Positions 24,632 through 33,175 of a stretch of DNA of 64,000 bases are shown here, piece by piece. Made by a program: the position numbers and the translations under genes. Source of the stretch: Alcaligenes aquatilis. GTDB taxonomy: Bacteria; Pseudomonadota; Gammaproteobacteria; Burkholderiales; Burkholderiaceae_B. Location: contig NZ_CP022390.1 in the NCBI RefSeq assembly GCF_003076515.1, positions 3,356,572 to 3,420,571 of the forward strand, in the 5' to 3' direction. Within the stretch, counting starts at the first letter, position 1, and each line of letters opens with the position of its first letter. The notes beneath the pieces are model-generated. The model was not told where the DNA came from and searched no databases. It worked only from the letters and a program-made list of their open reading frames with translations.

Positions 24632-26967
24632 TCCGCTGGATCTTGCGCACCGCTCTGTTTGGAGCGGGTGTCAGTGCGTTGGCGCTGTTTTCACTTCTTG
24701 TCTGGTCTACCGGCAATGCTTCGCGCTACGCGCAGCAGTATGACTTGCTGCTGGTGCTCAATGGCGTATTGGCCGCCACCCTGATTTCCTGGGTGCTGTT
24801 ACTGACGATTCGTCTGTTCAGGCAAATACGTCGACGTCAGTTTGGTGCCCGCATGACGGCGCGTTTTGCCTTTTACTTCACCTTGATCGGCATTATTCCG
24901 GGTGCCTTGATTTATCTGCTCTCGGTGCAGTTCATGTCGCGCTCGATCGAGTCCTGGTTCAACGTGCGGGTGGATACGGCGCTGGAGTCGGGTTTGAGCC
25001 TGGGCCGTGCCGCCTTGGATTCACAGCTCAATGAGCTGGAAGGCCGTGCCAATGAAATGGTGTCGGCGCTGAACAAGGCAGATAGCGCGCAGTACAGCAG
25101 CCTGCTGATTTCCTTGCGCGAGAACAGTGGTGTCACTGAGGCGATGGTGTTCTCCGGCAATGGCCGTTTGATCGCCTTTTCGTCAGCTCGTTATGACACC
25201 TTGCTGCCGGACATGCCGCCGTCCAGCGTAATGAATCAGTTGCGTATTTCGGGTCGTTACTCTGCAGCCGAGGTGGATGATGATGCTCCAGTGCGTGACA
25301 ATGGTCTGGATGAGGGCGGAGTGCCGGCAGAATCGACCGGTTTGCGTTTGCGTACGGTTTTGCCGCTAGCCGATCCCAACCGTTTTGCAGCAACCTTGAG
25401 CGGTACGGCTGACTCGCGCTGGCTGCAGGTGATTCAGCCTGTGCCGGACAAGATTGCACGTAATGCCAATCAGGTACAGCAAGGGTTTCGGGACTATCAG
25501 GAGCTGGCCTTGTCTCGTCAGGGCTTGCGCAAGCTCTACGGTATTACGCTGACGCTGGCCTTGATTCTGGCGGTGTTTACGGCTGTGGCAGCGGCCTTGG
25601 CTTTGTCGCGTCGCCTTACCCGTCCATTGTTGACGTTGGCCGCCGGGACGCAAGCGGTAGGGGTAGGGGATTACCGGGCTTTGCCTGAGCCGCCCGCCAA
25701 GGATGAAGTTGGCCAGTTGACGCGCTCTTTCAATGCCATGACCCGACAGCTGGATGAAGCGCGCCGCATGGTCGAGAAAAATCGTCTGCAGCTGGAGCGC
25801 TCCAATATGTACCTGGAGTCGGTGCTCAGCAACCTGTCCAGTGGTGTGCTGGCTTTTGATGAGATGTTCCGCGTCACCATGTTCAACCAGGGGGCGCAGC
25901 GCATTTTGCAGGTGGACTTGCGCTCTATTAAAGGTCGTCCGCTGGAAACGCTGGAAGGGGCGCTGACTTTTGCTTCCGTGATTCGTGAGGCTTTTTCCAC
26001 GCATCAGGCGATGGGTTCAGACCATCCTTACTGGCAGCAGCAGTTTGAATTGGAAATGAAAGAAGGTAATGAAGCGCGTGATACTATCGTCACCGTTTTG
26101 GCTCGTGGTACTTTGTTGCGTGTAGATGGTCAGCCAACCGGATATCTGGTGGTGTTTGACGATATTACCGACGTGATTTCCGCCAGCCGTCTGGTGGCCT
26201 GGAGCGAGGTGGCTCGACGTCTGGCACACGAGATCAAGAACCCCTTAACACCGATTCAGTTGTCTGCCGAACGTCTGGCCATGAAACTGGAGTCGCAGTT
26301 GGACGAAGTCCATGCTGCCATGTTGCTGCGCTATACCAATACCATCGTCAACCAGGTCAGTTCGCTGAAAAAGATGGTGGAAGATTTCCGTGAGTATGCC
26401 CGTAAACCCGCTACCCAGATGCAAGCGCTGAATCTGAACGAGCTGATTACCGAAGTGCTGACCTTATATGGTTGGGACCCGGAGGAAGGCATGGTCCGGG
26501 ACGATGGTTATAGTGTGGCGATTGATGTGGAGCTGGATCCTGATTTGCCGATGGTGCAAGGAGATCCCACGCAGCTGCGTCAGGTTATTCATAATCTGCT
26601 GGCCAATGCGCGTGAAGCGGCAGCCCAGGATCAATCACTTGACCAGGCGCATGTATTTGTTAAAACCATGATTGCGGGCGTAGAAGGTTCCGATTCTTCT
26701 GGTGCGGTCAGTTTTGTGGTGTCAGATAACGGGCCTGGTTTTGATCCTCAGATGCTGGTGCGCGTTTTTGAGCCATACGTAACCACCAAGCCCACCGGCA
26801 CGGGTCTGGGACTTGCTATAGTTAAGAAAATCATCGAGGAGCACGGCGGCAGAATCGATGTTTCCAATCGTCGTGAGGGGGGGGCTCGCATTTCCATCCT
26901 CTTTACCCGGCTTGCTGGCCAGCATATTCGTCTGGACTCTGGGCGGCGAGCAAACGATAATGCGTAA
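24583..26967 (+). CDS. ntrY: NtrY-type membrane sensor histidine kinase
   Basis: A 794-residue kinase. Three spans (about 15-40, 60-80 and 95-120) precede a large periplasmic loop. A fourth span (near 325-345) leads to HAMP, then a PAS domain (about 410-520). HisKA holds the phospho-accepting histidine in RRLAHEIKNPLTPIQLS, and the ATPase domain has the N box NLLANAREAA, G1 SDNGPGFD and G2 TGTGLGLAIVKK. This is the NtrY architecture linked to nitrogen, redox or envelope control. The chosen ATG overlaps DUF4390 by 49 bases. Its partner regulator follows 21 bases later. Confidence 0.9.
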   Translation: MENLFLFRLRRRAPTLIRWILRTALFGAGVSALALFSLLVWSTGNASRYAQQYDLLLVLNGVLAATLISWVLLLTIRLFRQIRRRQFGARMTARFAFYFTLIGIIPGALIYLLSVQFMSRSIESWFNVRVDTALESGLSLGRAALDSQLNELEGRANEMVSALNKADSAQYSSLLISLRENSGVTEAMVFSGNGRLIAFSSARYDTLLPDMPPSSVMNQLRISGRYSAAEVDDDAPVRDNGLDEGGVPAESTGLRLRTVLPLADPNRFAATLSGTADSRWLQVIQPVPDKIARNANQVQQGFRDYQELALSRQGLRKLYGITLTLALILAVFTAVAAALALSRRLTRPLLTLAAGTQAVGVGDYRALPEPPAKDEVGQLTRSFNAMTRQLDEARRMVEKNRLQLERSNMYLESVLSNLSSGVLAFDEMFRVTMFNQGAQRILQVDLRSIKGRPLETLEGALTFASVIREAFSTHQAMGSDHPYWQQQFELEMKEGNEARDTIVTVLARGTLLRVDGQPTGYLVVFDDITDVISASRLVAWSEVARRLAHEIKNPLTPIQLSAERLAMKLESQLDEVHAAMLLRYTNTIVNQVSSLKKMVEDFREYARKPATQMQALNLNELITEVLTLYGWDPEEGMVRDDGYSVAIDVELDPDLPMVQGDPTQLRQVIHNLLANAREAAAQDQSLDQAHVFVKTMIAGVEGSDSSGAVSFVVSDNGPGFDPQMLVRVFEPYVTTKPTGTGLGLAIVKKIIEEHGGRIDVSNRREGGARISILFTRLAGQHIRLDSGRRANDNA

Positions 26968-26988
26968 AAATCACGTAGGTGACGTTTT

Positions 26989-27684
26989 ATGGCCAGAATT
27001 CTGGTAGTTGATGACGAAATCGGCATTCGGGAACTTTTGTCGGAAATTCTTTACGACGAAGGGCACACCGTGCAATTGGCAGAAAATGCCGCCCAGGCTC
27101 GCGAGGCACGCTTGCGGGGCCGTCCCGATCTGGTCTTGCTGGATATCTGGATGCCAGACACTGACGGTGTCAGCCTGCTCAAGGAGTGGGCATCTCAAGG
27201 CTTGCTGGATATGCCTGTGGTCATGATGAGCGGCCACGCCACGGTGGATACCGCAGTGGAAGCAACCCGCATTGGTGCAGTGGACTTCCTGGAAAAACCC
27301 ATCACCATGCAGCGCTTGCTCAAGACCGTAGCTTCGGGTCTGGAGCGTACTGTGGCTCCCAAAGCGCTGGCTGCCGCGGCCCGCCCGGTGGTTCAAGGTG
27401 GTGATCGTCGCCCAGAGGCCACGACAATGGTTCCTGGCATGGCGCCTGCCATGGCCGTGCCTGAAGTAGAACAGGACGAGTCCCAGCTAGGCAGCATCTC
27501 CTTGGATTTGCCATTGCGCGAAGCGCGTGACGAATTCGAGCGCATTTATTTTGAATATCATCTGCGCCGCGAGAATCACAGCATGACGCGGGTATCGGAG
27601 CGTACCGGGCTGGAGCGTACCCACTTATACCGCAAGCTTAAACAGTTGGGGATAGACTCGTCGCGCAAGCGTAACCAGTCTTGA
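26989..27684 (+). CDS. ntrX: NtrX-like response regulator lacking the AAA+ domain
   Basis: A 231-residue regulator. The receiver (1-120) has acidic DDE at 8-10, phospho-acceptor D52 in LLDIWMPDTDG and K103 in EKPITM. A linker of about 60 residues rich in A, P and V follows. The C-terminus is a Fis-type helix-turn-helix, with LPLREARDEFERIYFEYHL and TGLERTHLYRKLKQLG, the exact tail style of NtrX. The roughly 240-residue sigma-54-activating AAA+ domain (GAFTGA, Walker motifs) that NtrX normally carries in between is absent. It should act as a RegA/ActR-style regulator, an inference. Confidence 0.88.
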   Translation: MARILVVDDEIGIRELLSEILYDEGHTVQLAENAAQAREARLRGRPDLVLLDIWMPDTDGVSLLKEWASQGLLDMPVVMMSGHATVDTAVEATRIGAVDFLEKPITMQRLLKTVASGLERTVAPKALAAAARPVVQGGDRRPEATTMVPGMAPAMAVPEVEQDESQLGSISLDLPLREARDEFERIYFEYHLRRENHSMTRVSERTGLERTHLYRKLKQLGIDSSRKRNQS

Positions 27685-27768
27685 TACAGTAGTTACCAAA
27701 TGCATGGCCAGCAAGCTTCTGGCCAGCCTTGGCGCTGCGGGTAAAGCAGCCCAAGGGGTTAGGGATTG

Positions 27769-27795
27769 AGGCGGCCTCTTCAGGCCGCCTTGCCG
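27769..27795. terminator. Bidirectional terminator between ntrX and ribH
   Basis: A 9-base-pair GC-rich stem (aggcggcct at 27769-27777, aggccgcct at 27782-27790) with a four-base loop lies between the ends of the convergent ntrX-like and ribH genes. Confidence 0.75.
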
Positions 27796-27796
27796 T

Positions 27797-28288
27797 TTAG
27801 ACAGCGGCGACGGATGCCGCAGGCAGCACCTGCAACTTGCTCACGGTATCCAGGCACGTACGGGCTGCTTCCTGGCCCTTGATCACAAAGTGACGATGGA
27901 AGTAATCGTGGTGCTCTTTGCCATCATGGAAATGGTGCGGAGTCAGCACGACTGAAAACACAGGCACGTTGGTGCTGAGCTGGACTTGCATCAAGCCTTG
28001 GATCACAGCGGTAGCCACAAAGTCGTGGCGATAGATACCGCCATCCACGACCAGACCCGCTGCCACAACAGCAGCATACTGACCTGATTGGGCCAGACGT
28101 TGTGCATGCAGCGGGATTTCAAAGGCGCCGCCCACTTCAAAGAAGTCGACCAAGCTGCTGTCGTGGCCCATGGCTTTGACTTCGTCGATAAAACCCAGGC
28201 GGGCCTGATCCACAATGTCCTTGTGCCAGCAAGCTTGAATAAAGGCGATACGGGGAGCCAGAAGATTGGCTGGGGTAATGCTGTTCAT
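27797..28288 (-). CDS. ribH: 6,7-dimethyl-8-ribityllumazine synthase
   Basis: A 163-residue enzyme that condenses 5-amino-6-ribitylaminouracil with dihydroxybutanone phosphate in riboflavin synthesis. FIQACWHKDIVDQAR opens the fold, VGGAFEIPLHAQRLA is the substrate loop near 52-66, and VFSVVLTPHHFHD carries the conserved histidines. The tail and loop resemble the RibH2-type lumazine synthases rather than the icosahedral RibH1 type. It stands alone, and a full FMN riboswitch precedes it. The leader between riboswitch and gene can fold over the ribosome site. Confidence 0.9.
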   Translation of the reverse strand: MNSITPANLLAPRIAFIQACWHKDIVDQARLGFIDEVKAMGHDSSLVDFFEVGGAFEIPLHAQRLAQSGQYAAVVAAGLVVDGGIYRHDFVATAVIQGLMQVQLSTNVPVFSVVLTPHHFHDGKEHHDYFHRHFVIKGQEAARTCLDTVSKLQVLPAASVAAV

Positions 28289-28296
28289 GTTGGTTT

Positions 28297-28321
28297 CCTG
28301 TTTTATGACAACAAAAACAGG
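28297..28321 (-). promoter_or_regulatory. Hairpin overlapping the ribH ribosome-binding site
   Basis: An 8-base inverted repeat (cctgtttt at 28297-28304, aaaacagg at 28314-28321) lies nine bases upstream of the ribH ATG. On the leftward transcript its 3' arm ends in the CAGG of the probable Shine-Dalgarno CAGGAAA. Closing it would hide the ribosome site, a plausible expression platform for the riboswitch. Confidence 0.5.
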
Positions 28322-28382
28322 GCATGCAGGAAGCAGGATAGCTCAAGCCCATAGCAGGATGAGTCCTGTACAGGTCGTTGAG

Positions 28383-28530
28383 GATATCCCGTTCTCTCTT
28401 TATCCGGACTATACCGTCGGCCCCGGAATCACACCGGGTCTGCTGTCCCTGACCACAGGTCAGGCGCTCGCGGGCTAGGCTAGTGCCATTACCGCCGGTG
28501 GGGACTTGCACCCCGCCCTGAGAACATAGT
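28383..28530 (-). promoter_or_regulatory. FMN riboswitch (RFN element)
   Basis: On the leftward strand the conserved RFN blocks appear in order: TTCTCAGGGCGGGGTGCAAG, TCCCCACCGGCGGTAATGGC, AGCCCGCGAGCGCC, GACCCGGTGTGATTCCGGGG, CCGACGGTATAGTCCGGA and the closing GAGAGAACGGGAT. It binds FMN and should lower expression of ribH, whose start lies about 95 bases downstream. Confidence 0.95.
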
Positions 28531-28633
28531 TAGCCAGCTTGGCCAACCGCAAAAGTGTACCCCTAAACCTTTTCTTTGTCAGAGAAGGTCTGAAATAGAT
28601 GGGGTGCTACTGGAATATGCCTGGTAGCGGAAT

Positions 28634-29548
28634 TTATTCCTGGGGTTTGGGGCGGCGGCTGATTGTGGAGATTGGCACGCTGACCTCGCCCAAGGTGCTG
28701 CGACGGCTGCGGGCGCGCCAGGCGTGTCCGTAGGCAATTTCCAGGCTTAGATGCAAAGTGCCATCCATATGGCGCTGTTTTTCCAGCGCATTGAGCAGGC
28801 GTTGACGCCAGGGCAGCGTGCTCAAGCTGGCCTTGCGTTGAGGGTGTGGATTGCCGCCCAACAGACGCAAATCATCCAGCAGTTTTTCAGCGCTGCGATA
28901 GGTCAGGGTCACGACTTCTTGATCCATCACAGGGTCAGCAAAGCCGTTTTCCAGAAGCAGGTCGCCAAAGTCGTGCATGTCCACGAATTCCAGCGTTTTG
29001 GTGCCTAAATCGGCTTGTTCCATGGCGCTGCGCAGCTCGGAAAAAGAGCCGGGGCCCAGGCAGGAGAACATGACCAGCGTTTCGGGTTTTAGCAGACGGT
29101 TCCATTCGGCCAGAACCCGATGCGGTTCCGGATGCCAGTGCAACGCCATATTTGACCAGACCAGCTCCTGGCTTTCTGCGGGCAGGCCACTATGGGCCAT
29201 ATCGGCCTGAACCCAGTTAGCTGCCGGTGTGGGCTGATTACGCAGTTTTTGCCACAGGCTGGGTTTGGATTGGTAACGCTCTCGGGCGACCTCTAGTAGC
29301 TTGGCGCTGCGATCCAGACCGGTATAGCTCATGTCCGGGTAGCGAGAGCGCAGGGGCTCCAGTGCGTGGCTGGCGCCACAGCCAGCATCCAGAATATGAG
29401 TGGGTTGCAAACGTACCAGGGCCAGCCGTGACAACATCCGTTGCGCGACTTCACCATAAAGAAACTGAGCGTGATCCAGAGGAGCGCGGCGATTGAATTG
29501 CTGCTCTACGTGGGCGGAGTTGATTGGTAAAGATGGTAACTGGGACAT
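28634..29548 (-). CDS. BioC-like SAM-dependent methyltransferase
   Basis: A 304-residue class I methyltransferase. VEQQFNRRAPLDHAQFLYGEVAQRML at 14-39 is the BioC-style N-terminal signature; motif I is ILDAGCGASHAL, followed by YTGLDRSAKLLE and ELVWSNMALHWHPEP. BioC methylates malonyl-ACP to start pimelate and biotin synthesis. The C-terminal part (LLDDLRLLGGNPHPQR) also fits BioC. No other bio gene is adjacent, so the function is probable rather than certain. The in-frame start at 29665 would run into comF; ATG 29548 gives the usual N-terminus. Confidence 0.75.
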   Translation of the reverse strand: MSQLPSLPINSAHVEQQFNRRAPLDHAQFLYGEVAQRMLSRLALVRLQPTHILDAGCGASHALEPLRSRYPDMSYTGLDRSAKLLEVARERYQSKPSLWQKLRNQPTPAANWVQADMAHSGLPAESQELVWSNMALHWHPEPHRVLAEWNRLLKPETLVMFSCLGPGSFSELRSAMEQADLGTKTLEFVDMHDFGDLLLENGFADPVMDQEVVTLTYRSAEKLLDDLRLLGGNPHPQRKASLSTLPWRQRLLNALEKQRHMDGTLHLSLEIAYGHAWRARSRRSTLGEVSVPISTISRRPKPQE

Positions 29549-29629
29549 AGTTGCGCGGACGTTGCTGGCCTGGCTCAGCGGGATGTGCTGTGATCGGATC
29601 AGCCTGACTCTCAAAGGTAATGATCTATT

Positions 29630-30379
29630 ATGGCGCATCCCCTGTTTCGGCGCGAGTCGCCCCATCGCCTTGTAGGGATTCCATTGCTGGCACGACCGTG
29701 TGTGTTGTGTGGATTACGTTCACAAAGCGGCGCACTGTGCCGTTTTTGCCGACATGCGCTGGCAACACCTGCCCAGGATTTACGCTGTCCGCGTTGCGCC
29801 TTGGCGTTGCCACCCTTGGCCTTGTTGGCCTGTCCGGATTGCGGAGCAGGGCAATTGTCCCTGCAAGCGACGGTTGCCGGATTTGACTATGAACATCCTG
29901 GCGATATGTTGATACATGCGTTTAAAATTTCCCGTCGGCTGGAAATGGCGGCGGTACTGGCTGAGCTGATGGTGCAGCAATGGCACCGTTACGGTCCTGG
30001 GCTGGGGCCGGATTGTCGGGTAATTCCAGTGCCCTCGCAACGTCGTGCTTTGCGCCGTCGTGGTTTCAATCCTGCCGCTGTGTTGGCCAAGCGTGTGGCG
30101 CATGCTTTGGGCTTGTCAGCCCGTTTGCATATTGTCGTGGCGCAGCCACGGCTTGAACAAGCCCAGAAGTTTTTGGGACGACAGGCTCGCAGGCAGGCCA
30201 TGCGAGGCGCTTTTAGGGTGCTGGAGCCGCTGCAAGGGGGGGACGTGCTGCTGGTGGATGATGTGCTCACCACCGGAGCGACCTTGGATGCGCTGGCGCG
30301 AGCTTGCCGGGTGGCTGGTGCACGGTCAGTTTATGCCTTGGTTGCTGCCCGTGCCCCCTGGAAATTGAAGCTCCCCTAG
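29630..30379 (+). CDS. comF: ComF family phosphoribosyltransferase-like protein
   Basis: A 249-residue protein. The N-terminal double zinc ribbon has CVLCGLRSQSGALCRFC near 24-40 and CPRCAL plus CPDCG further on. The C-terminal type I phosphoribosyltransferase domain has RRRGFNPAAVLAKRVA and the PRPP motif VLLVDDVLTTGATL near 206. ComF proteins are needed for DNA uptake in competent bacteria, probably on the cytoplasmic side; the enzymatic substrate is not known. It is divergent from the bioC-like gene with 81 bases between starts. Confidence 0.85.
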   Translation: MAHPLFRRESPHRLVGIPLLARPCVLCGLRSQSGALCRFCRHALATPAQDLRCPRCALALPPLALLACPDCGAGQLSLQATVAGFDYEHPGDMLIHAFKISRRLEMAAVLAELMVQQWHRYGPGLGPDCRVIPVPSQRRALRRRGFNPAAVLAKRVAHALGLSARLHIVVAQPRLEQAQKFLGRQARRQAMRGAFRVLEPLQGGDVLLVDDVLTTGATLDALARACRVAGARSVYALVAARAPWKLKLP

Positions 30380-30445
30380 CCCTGTATACTGCGCCGCTGA
30401 TGCGCGGCTTTTTCGGCATTCTTTTCTGCACTTTTTAGGTTTTTC

Positions 30446-30916
30446 ATGTTTCATATCGTCCTGGTTTCGCCCGAGATCCCCCCCAACACGGGTAACGTCA
30501 TTCGACTGGCGGCTAATACGGGTTGTGTCCTGCATTTGGTGCGGCCCTTGGGTTTTGAGCTGGAAGACAGCAAACTGCGTCGTGCCGGGCTGGATTATCA
30601 CGAGTGGGCGCAGGTGAAGGTACATGACAGCCTGGAAGAAGCCTTGCAGGCCACGGGCTCTGCGCCTGATCGTGCGTTTGCCCTGACCACACGCGGCAGC
30701 CATTTGCTGGCCGAGCAATGCTTTCAGCCAGGTGATGTGTTTGTGTTTGGCCGTGAAACTGCAGGCTTGTCTGCAGAACAACTAGAGCTGTTTCCCAACG
30801 AACAACGAATTCGTCTGCCCATGTTGACGGGGCAACGCAGCTTGAACTTGTCCAATGCCGTGGCGATTTGCGTTTTTGAGGCCTGGCGGCAAGCGGGTTA
30901 TGAAGGTGGTGTTTAA
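30446..30916 (+). CDS. trmL: tRNA (cytidine/uridine-34-2'-O)-methyltransferase TrmL
   Basis: A 156-residue SPOUT methyltransferase that 2'-O-methylates the wobble base of tRNA-Leu. FHIVLVSPEIPPNTGNVIRLAANTG-type sequence opens it, with the conserved PNTGN at 13-17. Motif 2 is VFVFGRETAGLS near 99-110, and the knot ends with RSLNLSNAVAICVFEAWRQ. This is full length for the family. A strong terminator follows. Confidence 0.93.
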   Translation: MFHIVLVSPEIPPNTGNVIRLAANTGCVLHLVRPLGFELEDSKLRRAGLDYHEWAQVKVHDSLEEALQATGSAPDRAFALTTRGSHLLAEQCFQPGDVFVFGRETAGLSAEQLELFPNEQRIRLPMLTGQRSLNLSNAVAICVFEAWRQAGYEGGV

Positions 30917-30984
30917 ACAAGCGGATGCTTGTCACGAAAAACGCTGATTTATGCGTATCGGTTTTCCGTTGAAAGTTTCAAAGC

Positions 30985-31030
30985 AAACGGCCCTGCAAAC
31001 GATGAGTTCGCAGGGCCGTTTTTTTTTGAA
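30985..31030 (+). terminator. Rho-independent terminator of trmL
   Basis: A perfect 12-base-pair stem (30985-30996 with 31010-31021) is followed directly by a run of eight or more T. The gene on the far side is convergent, so it may also stop leftward transcription. Confidence 0.92.
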
Positions 31031-31044
31031 TCCCGTTACCAGTG

Positions 31045-32043
31045 TTATTCCAACGATAGATTCAGACGTTCAATCACTTCATCCCAACGGGCTTTGTCGG
31101 CAATGATTTTGTCCGTCAGCGCTTGCGGTGTGGAGGGCTCGGATGAGAAGTAAAAGGCGTTCAATTTGGCCTTGATATCCTCGCGTTGCAAGATCGTTGT
31201 AATTTCCTGGTTCAGGCGTTTGACCACATCATCCGAGGTGTTGTGGGGGACGAAGAAAGCATCCCACGAGATAGCCTCGAAGTTTGCCAAACCGGCTTGT
31301 GTCATGGTCTTCAGACCGGGTAACAGTTCGCTGGGTTGCAGGGATGTCACGGCCAGGGCTTTCACTTTGCCGGCCTCAACCTGGGGCATGGCAATGCCCG
31401 GCACCATGAAGGCAGCGTCAATGTCACCACCAATAATGGCGGTCAGGATTTGTGGGAAGCCCGAGTAGGGGATTTGTTCCAGCTTGATGTCAACAGCATG
31501 TTCCAGCATGGCCATAGCCAGGTGGGCTGAGCTCCCGGGGCCCACCGAACCGTAGTTCAATTCGCCGGGCTGAGATTTCGCCAGGGCGATGAATTCTTCT
31601 ACTGTGTTGGCGGGTGAGTCAGCAGGAACGATCAGTACGTTCGGGCTGGTGCCAATCATGGAGATAGCCTGTAAGTCTTTCAGCGGGTCGTAACCCAGCG
31701 AGCTCTTGTACAGGGTGGGGGCCGTCACCATGGGGCCATTGATGGTTAGCAGCAGGGTGTAGCCGTCGGGTTTGGCATGTGCCACAAAGCGTGTGCCGAT
31801 ATTGCCACCTGCGCCAGGACGGTTGTCAACAATCACCGTTTGGCCCAATGCTTGAGACAGGGGCTCGGAAATGGCACGGGCCAGCGCGTCAGGCGAGGAG
31901 CCGGCTGGGAAGGGCACTACCATTTGAATGGGACGCTCGGGCCAACTGGATTGGGCCAGAGCCGAGGGTGCCAGCAAACCAGTGCAGGCCAGCCCCAGAA
32001 CGGAGCGGATTAGAAGATCACGAGAACGAGCAAGCAATGACAT
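31045..32043 (-). CDS. Bug/TctC-family periplasmic solute-binding protein
   Basis: A 332-residue receptor of the tripartite tricarboxylate transporter family, greatly expanded in Bordetella and its relatives. The signal peptide ends at LLAPSALAQS near residue 31. The mature part begins WPERPIQMVVPFPAGSSPDA, and IVDNRPGAGGNIGT near 76-89 is the Bug signature, followed by DGYTLLL. Ligands of such orphan receptors are often carboxylates or nicotinate-like acids. No membrane subunits (TctA, TctB) lie nearby, so it must use a distant partner, or none. Confidence 0.88.
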   Translation of the reverse strand: MSLLARSRDLLIRSVLGLACTGLLAPSALAQSSWPERPIQMVVPFPAGSSPDALARAISEPLSQALGQTVIVDNRPGAGGNIGTRFVAHAKPDGYTLLLTINGPMVTAPTLYKSSLGYDPLKDLQAISMIGTSPNVLIVPADSPANTVEEFIALAKSQPGELNYGSVGPGSSAHLAMAMLEHAVDIKLEQIPYSGFPQILTAIIGGDIDAAFMVPGIAMPQVEAGKVKALAVTSLQPSELLPGLKTMTQAGLANFEAISWDAFFVPHNTSDDVVKRLNQEITTILQREDIKAKLNAFYFSSEPSTPQALTDKIIADKARWDEVIERLNLSLE

Positions 32044-32122
32044 TGTTTTGATTTTGAGTAAGAGACGGTTGACCGCAGGTCTGACCGCGTGGGTAGGATG
32101 CCAGATCGGCAGGCGGACGGTA

Positions 32123-33175
32123 TCAGTGGCCTTCTGGCTTGGCCTCGCGGGTTAACAAGGCGTGGACCGCTTCGCTTGGAGGCAACTGCTCAAACAGGAT
32201 TTGACAGACCGCTGAGGTAATCGGCAGTTCAATCTTGTGCGCCCGGCCCATTTCCAGAACCGAACGAGCACAGCGCACTCCTTCAGCGGTGATGCCGGTG
32301 GCCAGGATGCTGTCCAGGCTTTGACCGGCACCCAGCGCCAGTCCCACCTGGCGGTTGCGGGACAATTCGCCCGTGGCTGTCAGGACCAGATCTCCCAGAC
32401 CTGCCAGCCCGGAAAAAGTCTCTGCTTGTCCGCCCAGCGCAACACCCAGGCGCTGCATTTCAGCCAGACCTCGGGTAATCAGGGCAGCACGGGCGTTGTG
32501 GCCCAGGCCCAGTGCGTCGGCAATGCCACAGGCAATGGCCATGATGTTTTTGACAGCGCCGCCCACTTCCACGCCGATCATGTCGGTGCTGGTGTAAAGA
32601 CGCGCTTGTTTGCCATGCAAGGCCTCCAGGGCAATGCCAGCCATATCAGCAGGTTCGCAAGCCAGTGTCAGGGCAACAGGCAGGCCTTTGGCCACTTCCA
32701 GGGCGAACGAGGGGCCAGAGAGGACGGCACGGCCTAACCAAGGATGGTCGGGCAGGTTTTCACGCACAATCTGGTGGGGTAACAAGCCGCTTTCCTGATG
32801 GAAACCTTTACACGTCCAGACCAGCAAGACGGGGTGGCGGCGTGTGGCAGGCAGGTACTGCGCCAAATCCACACAGGTTTGCGCCAGACCACGTACAGGC
32901 ACGCCCAGAATCAGCAGGGCAGGGCCGGTGTCATCAGCCAGGGCAAACTCCATGACTTGCTGCAGGCTGTCGCTAGCCTGCAACGAGTCGGGCAGCACGA
33001 CATCAGGCAGGTAGGCAGGGTTACGATGCTCCTGCCCGATAGCTTGTGCTGTTGCTGCCTTGCGCGCCCACACCATCGTGGGAGCCTGGGTGCTGGCCAG
33101 GGCGGCCAGTGCCGTTCCCCAACTGCCGGCGCCCAGGACTGCGACACGAACAGGAGTGTGCGCGCTTGACATCAT
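32123..33175 (-). CDS. gpsA: Glycerol-3-phosphate dehydrogenase [NAD(P)+]
   Basis: A 350-residue cytosolic enzyme that reduces dihydroxyacetone phosphate to sn-glycerol 3-phosphate for phospholipids. The dinucleotide site is VLGAGSWGTALA near 14-25, SGPSFALEVAKGLP lies mid-protein, and the catalytic lysine lies in GGAVKNIMAIACGIADALGLG. Its ATG overlaps the secB stop (TGATG-type), and the secB-gpsA order is also found in other proteobacteria. The second of the two adjacent ATGs (33172) is equally possible as start. Confidence 0.95.
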   Translation of the reverse strand: MMSSAHTPVRVAVLGAGSWGTALAALASTQAPTMVWARKAATAQAIGQEHRNPAYLPDVVLPDSLQASDSLQQVMEFALADDTGPALLILGVPVRGLAQTCVDLAQYLPATRRHPVLLVWTCKGFHQESGLLPHQIVRENLPDHPWLGRAVLSGPSFALEVAKGLPVALTLACEPADMAGIALEALHGKQARLYTSTDMIGVEVGGAVKNIMAIACGIADALGLGHNARAALITRGLAEMQRLGVALGGQAETFSGLAGLGDLVLTATGELSRNRQVGLALGAGQSLDSILATGITAEGVRCARSVLEMGRAHKIELPITSAVCQILFEQLPPSEAVHALLTREAKPEGH

